This document shows, in pieces, positions 33,201 to 44,633 of a stretch of DNA of 64,000 nt. Position 1 is the first letter of the stretch; every line of letters begins with the position of its first letter. This stretch comes from Mauremys mutica (lineage: Eukaryota > Chordata > Testudines > Geoemydidae). The position numbers and the translations under genes were made by a program. Location: the NCBI RefSeq assembly GCF_020497125.1, contig NC_059075.1:56377321-56441320 (forward strand), written 5' to 3'. A model generated the notes under the pieces. The model had not been told where the DNA came from and searched no databases. It saw nothing but the letters and a program-made list of their open reading frames with translations.

Positions 33201-34172
33201 GGATTTTAATTTTTAGATTTTTCACAAACATATTAGAAAAATGAACACTCGCTATAGAAGGAAAAATTGAGTAGGATAGAAAAAAATTAAATTAGCCAAG
33301 TATATGAAGGACAAAAATCTATTCAACAAAGAAGAAATTCAGTGGAAGATGGACCTATAGAAAGCATCAACGTTGGATATGATTTGAAAGGTCAGTTGTC
33401 AAAATTTAGTACAGACTGTTCTAAATTGAATTCCATGTGCCTCTAGCTCTTGCAAATGCTTTCACATTTGTTACACATGACAAAGTAATCTCTAGAGGGG
33501 CTTTGCTGCATGCTTCCTCAAACTATTCCCATGTGTGAATACAGCCACTCATCTAACAAATACCTGAAGATAGTTGGTCTAGTTATGGTCAAAAGGACTG
33601 AGCATGTGACTGACATAGCTGACTTCCTGGGGCAGCTAATAGATGGAAAAGGTAGATATTGCCATAAAAGGGAAGTAGGCAAACTAACACAGAGACCAGT
33701 AAGTCTGTGGTTTTCTACAACCCTGGGGTTGGGGAGAGAGTACCCTGGGGGAAATTCCAAGTTGAAATGCATAAGCACCAAAGGACACTTGAGGTAGTGT
33801 TCCATCAGGGTCTATTTATAAGAATTTAAAATGTAAGCGGTGCCTACTGTCTGCCTCAAGAAATCCATCTCTACCATTGCCACTGTCAACTTGTAGATAA
33901 CATACCTTTGCACATCCTGCCCTTCTAAAAGAACAAAACAAAACAAAAGGCTAGATGTGGCTGCTTTTAGCATTAAGTACCAGAGTAAACTCAGGTTCTG
34001 GGGTATCAAAAAGTTAAATTTAGAACTGAAGGCAACACATAACATACTCTGTAGCTTGCAGCTAGAAGAAGTCTGAGGGGACAAGAGTGCAAAAACTTTC
34101 CAGCTGCTCTTAATTGCTTTGCAATTACTGTACAGAGCATGATGTACTTTTAACAGTGTGTAGACAGACATT
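33201..34172. other. SPRED1 3' flank, nothing recognised
   Basis: Mixed AT-rich DNA with short open frames on both strands at 33510-33805 and no domain. Confidence 0.45.
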
Positions 34173-34421
34173 CATGTCAGCAGGGCTGGCTCCAGGCACC
34201 AGCTCACCAAGCAGGTGCTTGGGGCAGCCAGCAGCAAGGGGCGGCACATACGGCTCTTCAGCGGTAATTCGGCACGAGTCCCTCGATCTTTCTCAGAGGG
34301 AAGGACCTGCCGCTGAAGAATGAAGTGGCGGCGGTAAAGCTGCCACCGATTGCGGCTTCTTTTTTTTTTTTCCCCCACCGCTTGGGGTGGCAAAAACGCT
34401 GGAGCCGGCCCTGCATGTCAG
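34173..34421. mobile_element. hAT-type MITE with 8-bp duplication CATGTCAG
   Basis: The element at 34181-34413 (233 bp) begins CAGGGCTGGCTCCAG and ends TGGAGCCGGCCCTG. An exact CATGTCAG sits on both sides (34173-34180, 34414-34421). CAGGG-type ends with 8-bp duplications are typical of hAT elements. The interior includes a poly-T tract and no transposase. Confidence 0.9.
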
Positions 34422-34510
34422 CAAGAGACCTTACTATACGTTGTATTGAAAATAAATTTTTAAAAATCCTGAAATCAAATAAAAGGTGTGTAATAAAACA
34501 AATTAGATTC

Positions 34511-35344
34511 ACTCGTGTCATAGGTCTTCTCCCCCACTTGGAGCTTTTGGGTTCCAAGATGGGGACCTGCATGGGCTCCTCTAAACTAATCTTAGTCTAG
34601 ATCCGGTTCTGCTGCCACCAGTTAAGTTTAAAGTGGGTAACACACTGGCTGTCCCCCAAACTTCCCCTGGAGAACCCAGATTCAAACCCCTTGAATCTCA
34701 CCAGAGAGAGAGAAACAGCCAGTTCCCCTCCCCCCCTTCCCTCTCTCCAGCCTGCTCCGGAGAGATACACACTGAGTCAAATCCTCGACTCAACACAAAG
34801 AGGGACTCACTTCCCCCTCCCCTTCCCTTGAAAATGCAAACCAAGAGAAGAATCAATCAAGTCCTAAAAAGAAAAGAATTTATTAAAAAGAACAAAAAGA
34901 AAGTACACTATCTCTGTAATACCAGGATGGAACAATACACAGAGTCTAACCTGTAAACCTGGAGAGAATTCCCCCTCCCCCTTTCCTTCTCAGTAAAAGC
35001 AAAGTAACAGCAATAGAAATAAAGAGATTCCTTCAGCAAAATACGCAATTGCAAATGTGGAAATAAACTTATAATACTAGTACGCCTTTCTAACACTCAC
35101 TAGACTGAATAGATGAAAAATACTGCAGAAACCTGGGAGGACTTGATTAAGATGTCTGGACTCCCTTAGCTCCAAAGAGAGACTCAACAAACACAAAAAA
35201 AAAACAGAAAAAAAAATTCCCTCCACAGAGATTTGAAATTATCTTGTCCCTGATTGGTCCTCTGGTCAGGTGTTCATCAGGTACTGCTTGTTAACCCTTT
35301 ACAGGTAAAAGAGACCTTGACCCTTAACTGTTTATGAAAACTCG
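34511..35344 (-). mobile_element. Solo LTR (824 bp) with ACTCG target duplication
   Basis: The LTR occupies 34516-35339 on the minus strand. It starts TTTCATAAACAGTTAAGGG (the first bases differ from the TGTCATA expected from the other end) and ends GACCTATGACA. ACTCG is duplicated at 34511-34515 and 35340-35344. Same family as the LTR at 11711: shared blocks include the ACCTGTAAAGGGTTAA head, a GGTGGCAGCAGAACCGGATCTA-like segment (here as GGCAGCAGAACCGGATCT) and the GCAGGTCCCC stretch near the 3' end. Purine- and T-rich middle with AATAAA (minus sense). Confidence 0.88.
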
Positions 35345-36540
35345 GGAGAAAACAAATTTTGAAGTTGGAGTAGTATGAAAGACTAAGAACTATGTTTATA
35401 TTTATGTACAAAGAAAATGGAAACACTACCTTGAAAATCTGACTGGTAGCTTTAATCTTTATGCCTTGATCTAAGAACTTAATGATGTGAGAGGGGAATG
35501 TTTCCAAATTTCCAAAGTAGAAGAAATCATCATCCATCTCAGGTTTGCTGTCAGTGGAAGTTGCGAACAGTAACTGTTGCCAAACTCCATTCCCTAAAGA
35601 ATCATATCAGCCAATGAATTATCGGGAACATATATTTTAAGTAAGATATCTGTTTCAAATAAACAATGCACAGGAATTATTTCACATTTGCATCATGCCC
35701 ATTTTTAAGGATCTGGAAGGCCATGGTGGATTGTCTTGTGTTTGGCAATGACGAAAAAAACAGGCAGCAATATAAATACCAGCTGAAATGCCTACAAAGC
35801 AAGGAAAGGTGAACCGAAATGTCAACATGGATGCAGAAGCAAAATCCACATGTAGAGCCGTGAGCAGATACAAAATGTGTATCCACATCCAATCCACAAA
35901 AATGGATTGCAGGGTTCTAGATGAAAAATTTGTTTCCACATTGGTGTGTGGTATCCAGATGTGGGCCCTATCCATATGTAAATAACTCGCTTTCAAAACT
36001 TCTGAAAACCAGCACAGCATGAAAACAGACACATCTTAAGGAAAAGCTACTGTTGAGTTTGACCCCCTTTAAAAAAAAATTTTTTTTTAATAGAAGTAAA
36101 TGTTTAAACACATACCTGGGGAAAGTCCATACTAAACCTATCTGACTTGACAATCTCACATAGAGAGCTATTTCAGTATATAGCATGACTTTGAGGAAAA
36201 ACATGCAGATTTAATTAAAAGTAGTGCACTTAGAGCTGGAAAAAAAATCTTATGTTCTTAGCTTATCATGATAAATACAAGGGGCATCTGATTTTCAGTT
36301 TTAACTGATAAACACTAGAAATAGTTACAGTATTTTATCTAAGAGCTTTTCTACGTGGAGCAGTAATGCAGATTCAGTAGTCTGAGTCTGATTTCTAAAA
36401 TGTTGTGAATTAATTGGTCTGTGTAGACCTTGCTTGTGCACACTAAGGTTTCTCTAGTATATTTACCGTAGTGCTGTTTGAAATAGTACTATGACAAAAT
36501 GCACCAGGGAATATTACAAAGTTATACCATCATAATGAAT
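35345..36540. other. Intergenic, nothing recognised
   Basis: AT-rich, with overlapping short frames on the minus strand that have no recognisable domain. Confidence 0.45.
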
Positions 36541-36544
36541 GTGT

Positions 36545-37306
36545 AAAATAGATCTCGGAGTCATTGTGGATAGTTCTCTAAAAATGTCCACTCAATGTGC
36601 AGCGGCAGTCAAAAAAGCGAACAGAATGTTGGGCATTAAGAAAGGGATAGATAATAAGAGAGAAAATATCATATTGCCTCTATATAAATCCATGGTACAC
36701 CCACATCTGAGTACTGCATGCAGATGTGGTCGCGCCCTCTCAGAAAATACACTGGAATTGGGAAAGGTTCAGAAAAGGGCAACAAAAATTATTAGGGATA
36801 TAGAGCGGCTTCCGTATGAGAAGAGATTAATAAGACTGGGACTTTTCATCTTGGGGGGATATGATTGATGTCTATAAAATCATGACTGGGGTGGAGAAAG
36901 TAAATAAGGAAGTTTATTTACTCCTCATAACACAAGAACTAGGGGTCACCAAATGAAATTAATAGGCAGCAGGTTTAAAACAAAAGGAAGTATTTCTTCA
37001 CATAACACAGTCAACCTGTGGAATCCTTTGCCAGCGGATGTTGTGAAGGCCAAGACTATAACAGGGTTCAAAAAAGAACTAGATAAATTCATGAAGGATA
37101 GATCTATCAATGGCTATTAGCCAGGATGGGTAGGGATGGTGTCCCTATCCTCTGTTTGCCAGAAGCTGGGAATGAGTGACAGAGAATGGATCACGTAATG
37201 ATTACCTGTTCATTCCCTCTGGGGCACCTGGCATTGACCACTGTCAGAAGACAGGATACTGGGCTAGATGAACCTTTGATCTGACCCAGTATGGCCGTTC
37301 TTATGT
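36545..37306 (+). mobile_element. CR1 LINE 3' fragment
   Basis: 5'-truncated. It starts within ORF2 at [20 protein letters not shown] (compare the intact copy near residues 740-770) and continues through KSMVHPHLS and [10 protein letters not shown]. The ORF then breaks at about 36868, followed by the rest of ORF2 ([20 protein letters not shown], frameshifted) and the 3' UTR ending near ATGGCCGTTCTTATG. Several indels; older than the copy at 11871. Confidence 0.9.
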
Positions 37307-37309
37307 ATT

Positions 37310-38070
37310 ACTCATTACAGTATATACAAAGAAACCATGGGAAAAAAATTTTAGAAAGCAACACAAGTCAAAAATTTCTAAAAATACACCCAAAAATTAA
37401 CAAACTCCAAGAAACAGAAGCCCTATAAATACATCTTCATTAGGATTAGTTATCTATGCATCAAAATCTTTGACAATGATGCAGGTAAACAAGGTGAGCC
37501 AAGAAGAGTCCATTGAAACCATTTAAGTTAGCCGAACCCTGCCCAAATGCTGATACCAAAGAATGTCTACTTCTACAGCCAATGTCATGACTAGCCTTAA
37601 AAGGATGTCTCTCTAGATGGTGAAAAGAGAAATCATATTACGTAACATGATTTAAAAATGACACACACACACACACTGCATAAACCCATTTTTCTTTTCA
37701 CTGGTCACCTTTAAGATCCTTCAGGACCATCATCTAATACACAAGGACCTCTGAAACCTGCTGCTTTTCTGTGGTACAAAATCAGTTGATACCATCTTTT
37801 TTGTTTGATGGATATTATGATCAGGCTAGACTATAAACTGCAGCAGAGATCTTGTCTCCTCTCTGTACAGTTCCTAGTACTCTGTTAGCATTATAAAAAT
37901 AAGCCAGAGTCAACACCTTTTTCCCTCACTTTATTTCCTGTTCTTATAGCTGATAAGAGTAGGCTTCAGCATGAAGCTTTCATTCCCCTCTGTTGATCTG
38001 CAGGTTATTTAACTAATCAGCCCAGTGCTATATTACTTGCTGCAAAATGAACAGTGAAAATAGCTATTAT
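37310..38070. other. Intergenic; one MIR/L2-like short stretch
   Basis: Mostly unrecognised. At 37823-37900 the ACTATAAACTGCAGCAGAGA and CTTGTCTCCTCTCTGTACAG order resembles the MIR/L2 3' motif (TAGACTGTAAGCTC...GGGACCTTGTCT). Weak. A (CA)n tract lies at 37661-37674. Confidence 0.35.
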
Positions 38071-38073
38071 ATT

Positions 38074-38640
38074 CATAGCTTCTAAGACCCAAAGGGATCA
38101 TTGTGATCATCTAGTGTGACCTCCTGTATAACACAGGCCATAGGATCTGAATCTGCTCCTATCGGAAGTAGAGCATATCCTTTTGAACTCAAGATTGGAT
38201 GCGTCTAAATTTCCAGTGATGGAGAATCCACCATAGCCCTTGATAAGTTGTTCCAGTGGTTAATATAACCTTACCATTACATTTGCACCTTATTTCTAGT
38301 CTGAATCCGTCAAGCATGAACTTCTGGCCATTGGAGCTTGTTATACCTTAGTATGCTAGATTGAAAAATTTCTATTAGCAAATATCTGTCCCCATGTATG
38401 CAGTATAGTTGTAGCCATGTTGGTCTCAGGATATTAGAGAGACCTGAACAAGAGCTCTTTGTAGCTTGAAAGCTTGTCTCTCTCACAAAAAGAAATTGGT
38501 CCAATAAAATATATTACCTGTTGTCCTGTAGGTACTTATAGACTGTGATCGAGTTACCCTTAACCTTCTTTGAGCTCATTTGACTTAATACAGAAGTGTT
38601 TTTCAACCCTTTAATCATTCTCGGGCTCTTCTTTGAACCC
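38074..38640 (-). mobile_element. CR1 LINE 3' remnant, interrupted by a SINE
   Basis: Same 3' end as the copies at 4822, 48490 and 62890 (reverse of GATCACAATGATCCCTTTGG plus the CTATGAATA-type tail), with about 300 bp of decayed ORF2. At about 38398 the CCCCATGTA|GGTACTTATAG sequence is split by a tRNA-headed SINE. Confidence 0.8.
38398..38529 (+). mobile_element. tRNA-headed SINE in CR1
   Basis: The TTGTAGCCATGTTGGTCTCA head and the ATATTAGAGAGAC, GAAAGCTTGTCTCTCTCAC and AATTGGTCCAATAAAATATAT body belong to a turtle tRNA-derived SINE. The body appears rearranged compared with the usual order. CR1 resumes with GGTACTTATAG. Confidence 0.6.
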
Positions 38641-38799
38641 TCTCCAATCTTTTCTTTCTTTATCTACACAATATTGCCACAGATCTGGGGTGAAGATGGA
38701 GCTCTTTGTACTATCTTTTTGACAGTGATGATAGCGTTTTCCTAAGGCTTTGTGTTTCGCATTAGCTCCAGTCAGAGCCTTGGGTATGGCAAATTGGGG

Positions 38800-39230
38800 C
38801 GACTGCTCCAGGCACTGTGCTTTGGGGGGCCCCATGCTTCAGTGTGTGTGTGTGTTGGGGGGGGGTGCTAGGCCAGCCTGGGGAGGGTGGGGTTTGGGGG
38901 GGCCAGGCACTGGCAGCGGGGGTTAGGCCCACACTCACCGACAGAAAGTGTGTGCTGTATTTCTTTTCCTTGCTCGCCTGCCACCGCACCAGCCGCCAGC
39001 ATCCTAGCACCACTGGAACACACCAGCGCCAGGCTGACCCCATCTATTGCCCTTCTGCCCTGGCCCCCTCCCTTTTCCCCACCCTGTGACTCTCCATCAT
39101 CCCTCGCCTCCCCAGCACTGGTATCCCCTCCCCACACCAGATTTCACCTGTATAAAAAATGTGAAGCAGGGCCTATATAGGCTGATTTCTCACAGGCCCC
39201 ACACCCTCCTAGGGACGGCCATGGCTCCAA
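38800..39230. repeat. GC-rich interspersed repeat, unclassified
   Basis: G-rich, then C-rich sequence with overlapping frames on both strands and no domain. It includes a (TG)n at 38840-38852 and a G10 run. The composition resembles the GC-rich repeat at 24.95 kb but is not the same sequence. Confidence 0.35.
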
Positions 39231-39312
39231 TGTAGCAACCAAATGCAGCATTACAACAAACCCTGGGCATAGAGGAAAAACGGCTGCACTTTGCGCCATT
39301 TCAGCTTTATCC

Positions 39313-39614
39313 TAAGGGTAGGTCTATACTTACCCGCCGGGTCAACGCGTAGAGTTCGACTTCTCGGAGTTCGAACTATCGCGTCTAATCTAGACGCGAT
39401 AGTTCAAACTCCGAACGCGCTCCTGTCGACTCCGGAACTCCACCACCGCAAACGGCGGTGGCGGAATCGATGGGGGAGCCGCGGACTTCAATCCCGCAGC
39501 GTCTGGACAGGTAGGCAGTTCAAACTAAGGTAGTTCGACTTCAGCTACGCTATTTGCGTAGCTGAAGTCACGTACCTTAGTTCAACCCCCGCCCCTAGTG
39601 TAGACCAGGCCTTA
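39313..39614. mobile_element. Palindromic MITE, terminal repeat TAAGGxxxGGTCTAxAC
   Basis: The ends TAAGGGTAGGTCTATAC (39313) and GTGTAGACCAGGCCTTA (to 39614) are inverse to each other. With a TA duplication the element is 39315-39612. Inside are two strong palindromes: 39356-39414 (GAGTTCGAACTATCGCGTCT against its inverse) and 39527-39583 (AGGTAGTTCGACTTCAGCTA against its inverse). No coding sequence. Tc1/mariner-like ends are possible, but the superfamily is not proven. Confidence 0.75.
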
Positions 39615-39619
39615 GATAT

Positions 39620-42600
39620 CCTTATCTAGGGTTTGCATAGGTATTGCTACACCTGTTGGTTACTCACTCCAAACTACAGACAAGGTCTAAGGTTCTGTAA
39701 TGAGTACTAGGGGTGCTTGAATTTTACTTTAATCTCAAATGTTGTGTTACTGAAAGCTTCCTTAGCAGACAGCCATGCCCATGCTCTCTGATACAAAGAA
39801 TGAGCTCAGTCCATTCATTGTTTTTACCTATGTTCAAATTTGTACCTGGCCACATTTATACAGAAGTAGACCCAAATTAGGCCCTTTGGGGAGACTATCT
39901 AATTGTCAGTAGACAACTCCGTAAAACAAAGCGCCGAACAGTCCTTGTGTGGCTCAAAGAGCAAGAGTGTGCATCTGTAGTACAGTTACCTTGTCTCCCC
40001 AGTTGATATTGTCCTGTAGACGCTGGAACAAAATAGTCTGAGAGGCTTGGTCTGGTTCCCTTGCCAATGGTTGAAATGCTCTGCCTGAGGCAGAGTTGCA
40101 GTACTCCCAGATGACTCATTTGCTGTGCTGGATCCCATGTGCTTGTTTTCCATAATGATGATAGAGTCATGTGTTGTCAGTTGTTATTCCAGAACGCTGC
40201 TTTTGGAATAGAGAGCTCTTTTTTTCTTACAGAGCTTCTTCTGTCAGGAAAGTAGTTGATATGGTGAAATGGACTATACCTTCTTCCCTGAAATTGGCAA
40301 TATTTGATTTCAAAAGTTTGGAAATGTCTTGGGGCCCACAAAATAAGCTCTATTCATGTGAGACACCAAAATGAGACATCACTCACAACAGATTGCGCAC
40401 ACTCGGAGAGCCAGTGGGCTACTTGAGCTTGGCTCATCCTTTCTAGGATTTGAATATGCTCTATTACAATTACTGTTATAGTCCTTGCCTGGGTCCAAAT
40501 GCAAGTGGTGAGATCTTCCAAATGTCATCAACTCATGGCACCAAAAAGGAGATGTGTCTCTCATTAATCTTGCAGCGCTCTATGATCCTCCCACTCCTTT
40601 TAAGGAATGAAATCGTTCACGACATTGACATTTGAATTAACAGCTCATTGTGATAAATGAGGCCATTGGCATCTCTGAGCAATTGTTCCAGGCATCTCTA
40701 CATAAGTTTCACTCAGATCCATGTTTTTGAGGTTATGGTTACAAAAACTTCTCATTTAAAGGGGGAAAAAAAGCAGCATGGTGACTTCACATGCTAGGTT
40801 GCAATGCCACTTGTTCAAATTTGGCCAATTCTCCTCCTCTCTTCCCCCCACTCCTCACTATGATGTGGCTGTGAGGCCAAACCTGAGCAAGTGGTGCTGC
40901 AATCTGGTGCTTGTCTCCCCACACCACTGCTTCTACCATAACCACCAAACCATCAGAAGGCTTGCTGCATTCCCACAGAAAGGAGGGGGTCCCCAATTTC
41001 TGTAGTGCATAGGCCCCAAAAATCTAGCACTGTACTCTCTATACACACTAGTTGCAATGATTTCATTGATATTTTTATTTAAAATATAAGTACATTTATA
41101 ATTTTTAAAATATGAAGGCATATAAATATAGCATTGAGTTCAATGGGGCTACTTCCAGTGCAAGTTGCATAAGTAAGGAGCTGTTTGTGGAAGGATAAGT
41201 CTTTGCAGGAACAAGGTGTGTGATTGAATTGGTGCAGAGAAAATCTGCACAGCCATATCATTACCAAAATTCCTAACCCATCTTAAAACTGGTTCAGTAA
41301 AAACAGTTCAGGCCACCCAAGCCTGGGCTACATTACAGCTCTAGCTAAAACTGATGTAAAAACTGGCTGAAGTTTGGGGAAAGCTTCCCTGGAGTTGGCA
41401 GGCCTGTAGTGCCTAACCAACAGATAGCATGCTGGGGAGAGACCCACAGAGAGAAGTATCAGCAGCGATGGGTTGTTGTACCACACAAGGAAGAAGGGGG
41501 ACTGGCTATGGCTCTGACATTCTTTACGCTCTGTAAAATACAATATGCTGAACTGGTTACAGGAAGACAACTGTGTGTAAGCCTAGGAAGGGGCAGAACA
41601 CCCTTAGGTGACCATGATTACTAACTAAGGCCCCGGCTCTGCAACTAGTTGTGTGTGAATGGGCCCATGCAACAGCCCACTGAGGTCAATGAGATTCCGT
41701 GCAGGTGCTCTCTGAGGCACAACAAATTGGAGGACGAGTCCAAGTTTTAACCACGTTTGTGTGAACCCAAATCTTGCTTAGAACCAGCCGTGCCAGTAAC
41801 TGGTTACAAAGTGTGTTGAATGTTGTAAGGTAACCTCAATGGTTTTCTGCTGTCCCTTGTAATCTAACATTCTCCAAACCCTTCCTCCCACCACCACTAT
41901 TGTTGTTTTCTCCATGGGCCTGCCTTTATTTCCAAAATACTCCCTTACTTGCTCCATTTTCTCTAGTCTCTTCCTCATATTCCCCTCCTCTCTCTGATTT
42001 CCACAATCATAATTTTTCTAGATTGAAGCCTCTGATTGGCCTCAACAGTTTGTAACCATAGTGGTGGCCCTGATCCTCAACTATACTGTCCCCTTTTCTT
42101 ACATCTACAAATATGTTTATCACTGCCATGGCAATATTGCCCACATACACCCTGCTGCAGCTCCACCGCTGCTAAAACTTGAATCCACGCCTTTATTTCC
42201 TGTCTCCTTAACTACTAGGGTTCCCTTCTCTATAAAAAGTCCTATTTCTCCAGGCTCCGGTATGCACTGAAATATGCTGCCTGCCTGTTCACACATTCAG
42301 AGTACACCCATCCTTCAACAATTCCAGTGATGCCTTGTTCTTTTCAAATTCCAGTTCAAAGCTGCTGGTTATTACATTCCTCCATAGACTTGATCCAGTC
42401 CATCACATGGACCTTGTTCCTCTTTCTACTCCCCCATCTATTCCCTACACTAATCTAGCAGTGGCCCTCTCCTTATCCCTTGACAAAATTTCACCACTGC
42501 TGATGCAAGAATATTCTTCTCTGCAGGTTGTAAAACCTCTTTTTATCCCACTCCATGAACTTTAGGGGCTCGTCCATATGCAAATTTGCACTACTTCTAA

Positions 42601-43440
42601 GTAATGGTATGACTTAAAATCCATGGCAAAAGGCCATGGTCATGTGGACACTCTTCGATGCACATAAATCTGGCATATCAATTTAACTTAAATATATTAG
42701 GAACAGATTTGAGAGAAGCTGCAACAACCCACTGATGAAATGAAATAACAATGTCTACACAGGGTTTGCACCAGTTTCAATAAATCTATTTTAAACCAAT
42801 TAAAGCTAAACCAGTGCAACATCTGTGTGTAAGCTAGGGCTATATTGGATTTCAGGGGTGGAGAAACCTCTCTTTTCTCTTTCATATATACCTGTTAATG
42901 TCTCCCTCCCTTTGCTTTTTAAAATTAAACGTTTTTTTAAATGAGCAAATCCTCATCACTAAATTCTGTTAGATCAGATTTTCTGCTGATCACATTAAAG
43001 CACAAATGGAGGCTATAGCATGTGCTATAATGTAGTATTACACAGAGCGTGAAACAATTTGAAATTATTGAAACACCACCCACTCTGTGTGGGCAGAGTC
43101 TGATTCTATCTTTTGGTTATCATGGAACCAAAAACTGTCTGGCCCCTAAATGCTGTGCTGATTGGCACTCTAAAAATACTAAACACAGCCGGGAAAGAGG
43201 TATGTTAACAGAAGTATGCTAAGAACCTGTTAGTGTATTCTATCACTATAATATTAATGAGAGATGATTGTTCCCTCTTAGTGGGCTGACCTTTGATACT
43301 TCTCTCTCTCTCTCTCTCCTGATTATTATCTCTATAAATGAGAATCATTTTGGTGGTACAGTTTTTATTAAAGATAAAATTTGATAATGCTTCTTGAAGC
43401 TTTTCATTTTCAAACCTCCTTACAAAGATTAACTAAATAC
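39620..43440. other. Intergenic, no gene recognised
   Basis: About 3.8 kb. Fragments near 41300-41400 and 42740-42860 contain ACTGGTTCAG and GTCTACAC-type motifs suggesting old MITE debris. Short frames on both strands have no domain. Confidence 0.4.
43300..43318. repeat. (TC)n microsatellite
   Basis: About nine TC units. Confidence 0.9.
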
Positions 43441-43454
43441 TCAAAGGCCCATGT

Positions 43455-43530
43455 GAAGTAGATAGGTGTACTGTCCTCCATTTACACTTGGGGAAACTGA
43501 GGCAGGAGGATTGAGACTTGCCTATATGTG
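43455..43530 (+). mobile_element. MIR/CORE-SINE-like fragment
   Basis: The ATGTGAAGTAGATAGGTGTA and TCCATTTACACTTGGGGAAA, CTGAGGCAGG stretches follow MIR order. Confidence 0.5.
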
Positions 43531-43605
43531 ACATTTTTGCACCAGAGTGGCTGTGTCAGTTTAGGGGTTTGCCTCATAGCAGCTAGCGTGGACTTGCTGC
43601 ACTAA

Positions 43606-43662
43606 TGTAAAAAGTGGCATGCACTGGGATAAGCTGCACCAGTGCAAGTCACTTTTTACACC
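43606..43662. repeat. Imperfect hairpin in MITE-like repeat
   Basis: GTAAAAAGTGGCATGCACTG pairs with CAGTGCAAGTCACTTTTTAC about 11 bp later, with 3 mismatches. It lies in a palindromic low-copy-looking stretch (43520-43710). Confidence 0.5.
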
Positions 43663-44265
43663 GATGTTTGCATCAGTGCAGTGCTGGTACAGCTGCACCA
43701 ATGCAAAATAAAATTACAGACCAGATCCAAAGTGTCTTTCCTGGGAGAGAGTCACTGACAATCTCCACCAATAACTGACCCTTACACTGGTAAGTTTGCC
43801 CTTACACTAGTGTAAATCTGGAGACACTTCACTGAAAAATGGAGTTACTCTTGACTTACCAGGAGCAGACATTATAGGTAAGATTTTCTAAAGCAGCTAA
43901 GTCACTTAGGAGCCTAGGTCACATTGGAAGTATGATGGAGACATCTGTGAAAATGTGACGGGTAATTTAAAAAATGTTACTCTGTGGGCCTAATTCTGCC
44001 ATGCACCTTGTGTAGACAGCTACACAAATGAAAAGCAGATGTAAACCACTACCATTCTAATTTGGTAGCATTTTTACTCACCTAAACAGAAGGCAAGGCA
44101 GGGTAGAATCAGGGTGCTGCTTGGCAGACACATGAATGACATTTCTGAACCCATCTGTTGAGCAGATGGGGATTGTGCAGAGACAAAGGGATAGTTCTCA
44201 GCATAGAGATAGGGTAGAGGCTCAGTTCAATGTTATGAGGAAGATTGTGGGCAGGGGAGGACATT

Positions 44266-44633
44266 CATGGGATAAGTATCAGAGCGGTCGGGGCGGCTCC
44301 AGGCCCCAGCACACCAAGCGTGTGCTTGGGGTGGCATGCCGCAGGGGGCGCTCTGCCAGTCGCCGGGAGGGCGGCAGGCGGCTCCGGTGGACCTCCCGCA
44401 GGCATGCCTGCGGAGGGTCCGCTGGTCCCGCGGCTTCAGTGGAGCATCCGCAGGCGTGCCGCCATGCTTGGGGCGGCGAAATTGCTAGAGCCGCCTCTGA
44501 GAGGGGTAGCCGTGTTAGTCTGGATCTGTAAAAGCAGCAAAGAGTCCTGTGGCACCTTATAGACTAACAGACCTTTTGGAGCATGAGCTTTCGTGGGTGA
44601 ATACCCACTTCGTCGGATGCAACATGGGATAAG
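44266..44633 (+). mobile_element. Cry-type tRNA SINE with 11-bp duplication, split by a hAT MITE
   Basis: The SINE spans 44277-44622, between perfect CATGGGATAAG copies (44266-44276, 44623-44633). The head GTATCAGAG[...]AGGGGTAGCCGTGTTAGTCTG is tRNA-like (pol III A-box region). The body runs GAGTCCTGTGGCACCTTATA, GACTAACAGA, GCATGAGCTTTCGTGGGTGA and CACTTCGTCGGATGC. The hAT element at 44289-44499 was inserted later into the head. Confidence 0.88.
44281..44507. mobile_element. hAT-type MITE inside the SINE, 8-bp duplication
   Basis: The element at 44289-44499 (211 bp) has ends CGGGGCGGCTCCAG and CTAGAGCCGCCTCTG. Duplication AGAGCGGT (44281-44288) against AGAGGGGT (44500-44507), 7 of 8. Interior palindrome of GGACCTCCCGCAGG / CCTGCGGAGGGTCC type. 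Same family as 53389-53723. Confidence 0.85.

Noticed and set aside
34265..34280. AATTCGGCACGAG stretch that resembles a cDNA cloning adaptor
   Set aside because: It lies within a hAT MITE whose ends and duplication are intact, and related copies have similar GCGGTAATTCGGC wording. Chance or natural similarity is more likely than vector contamination.
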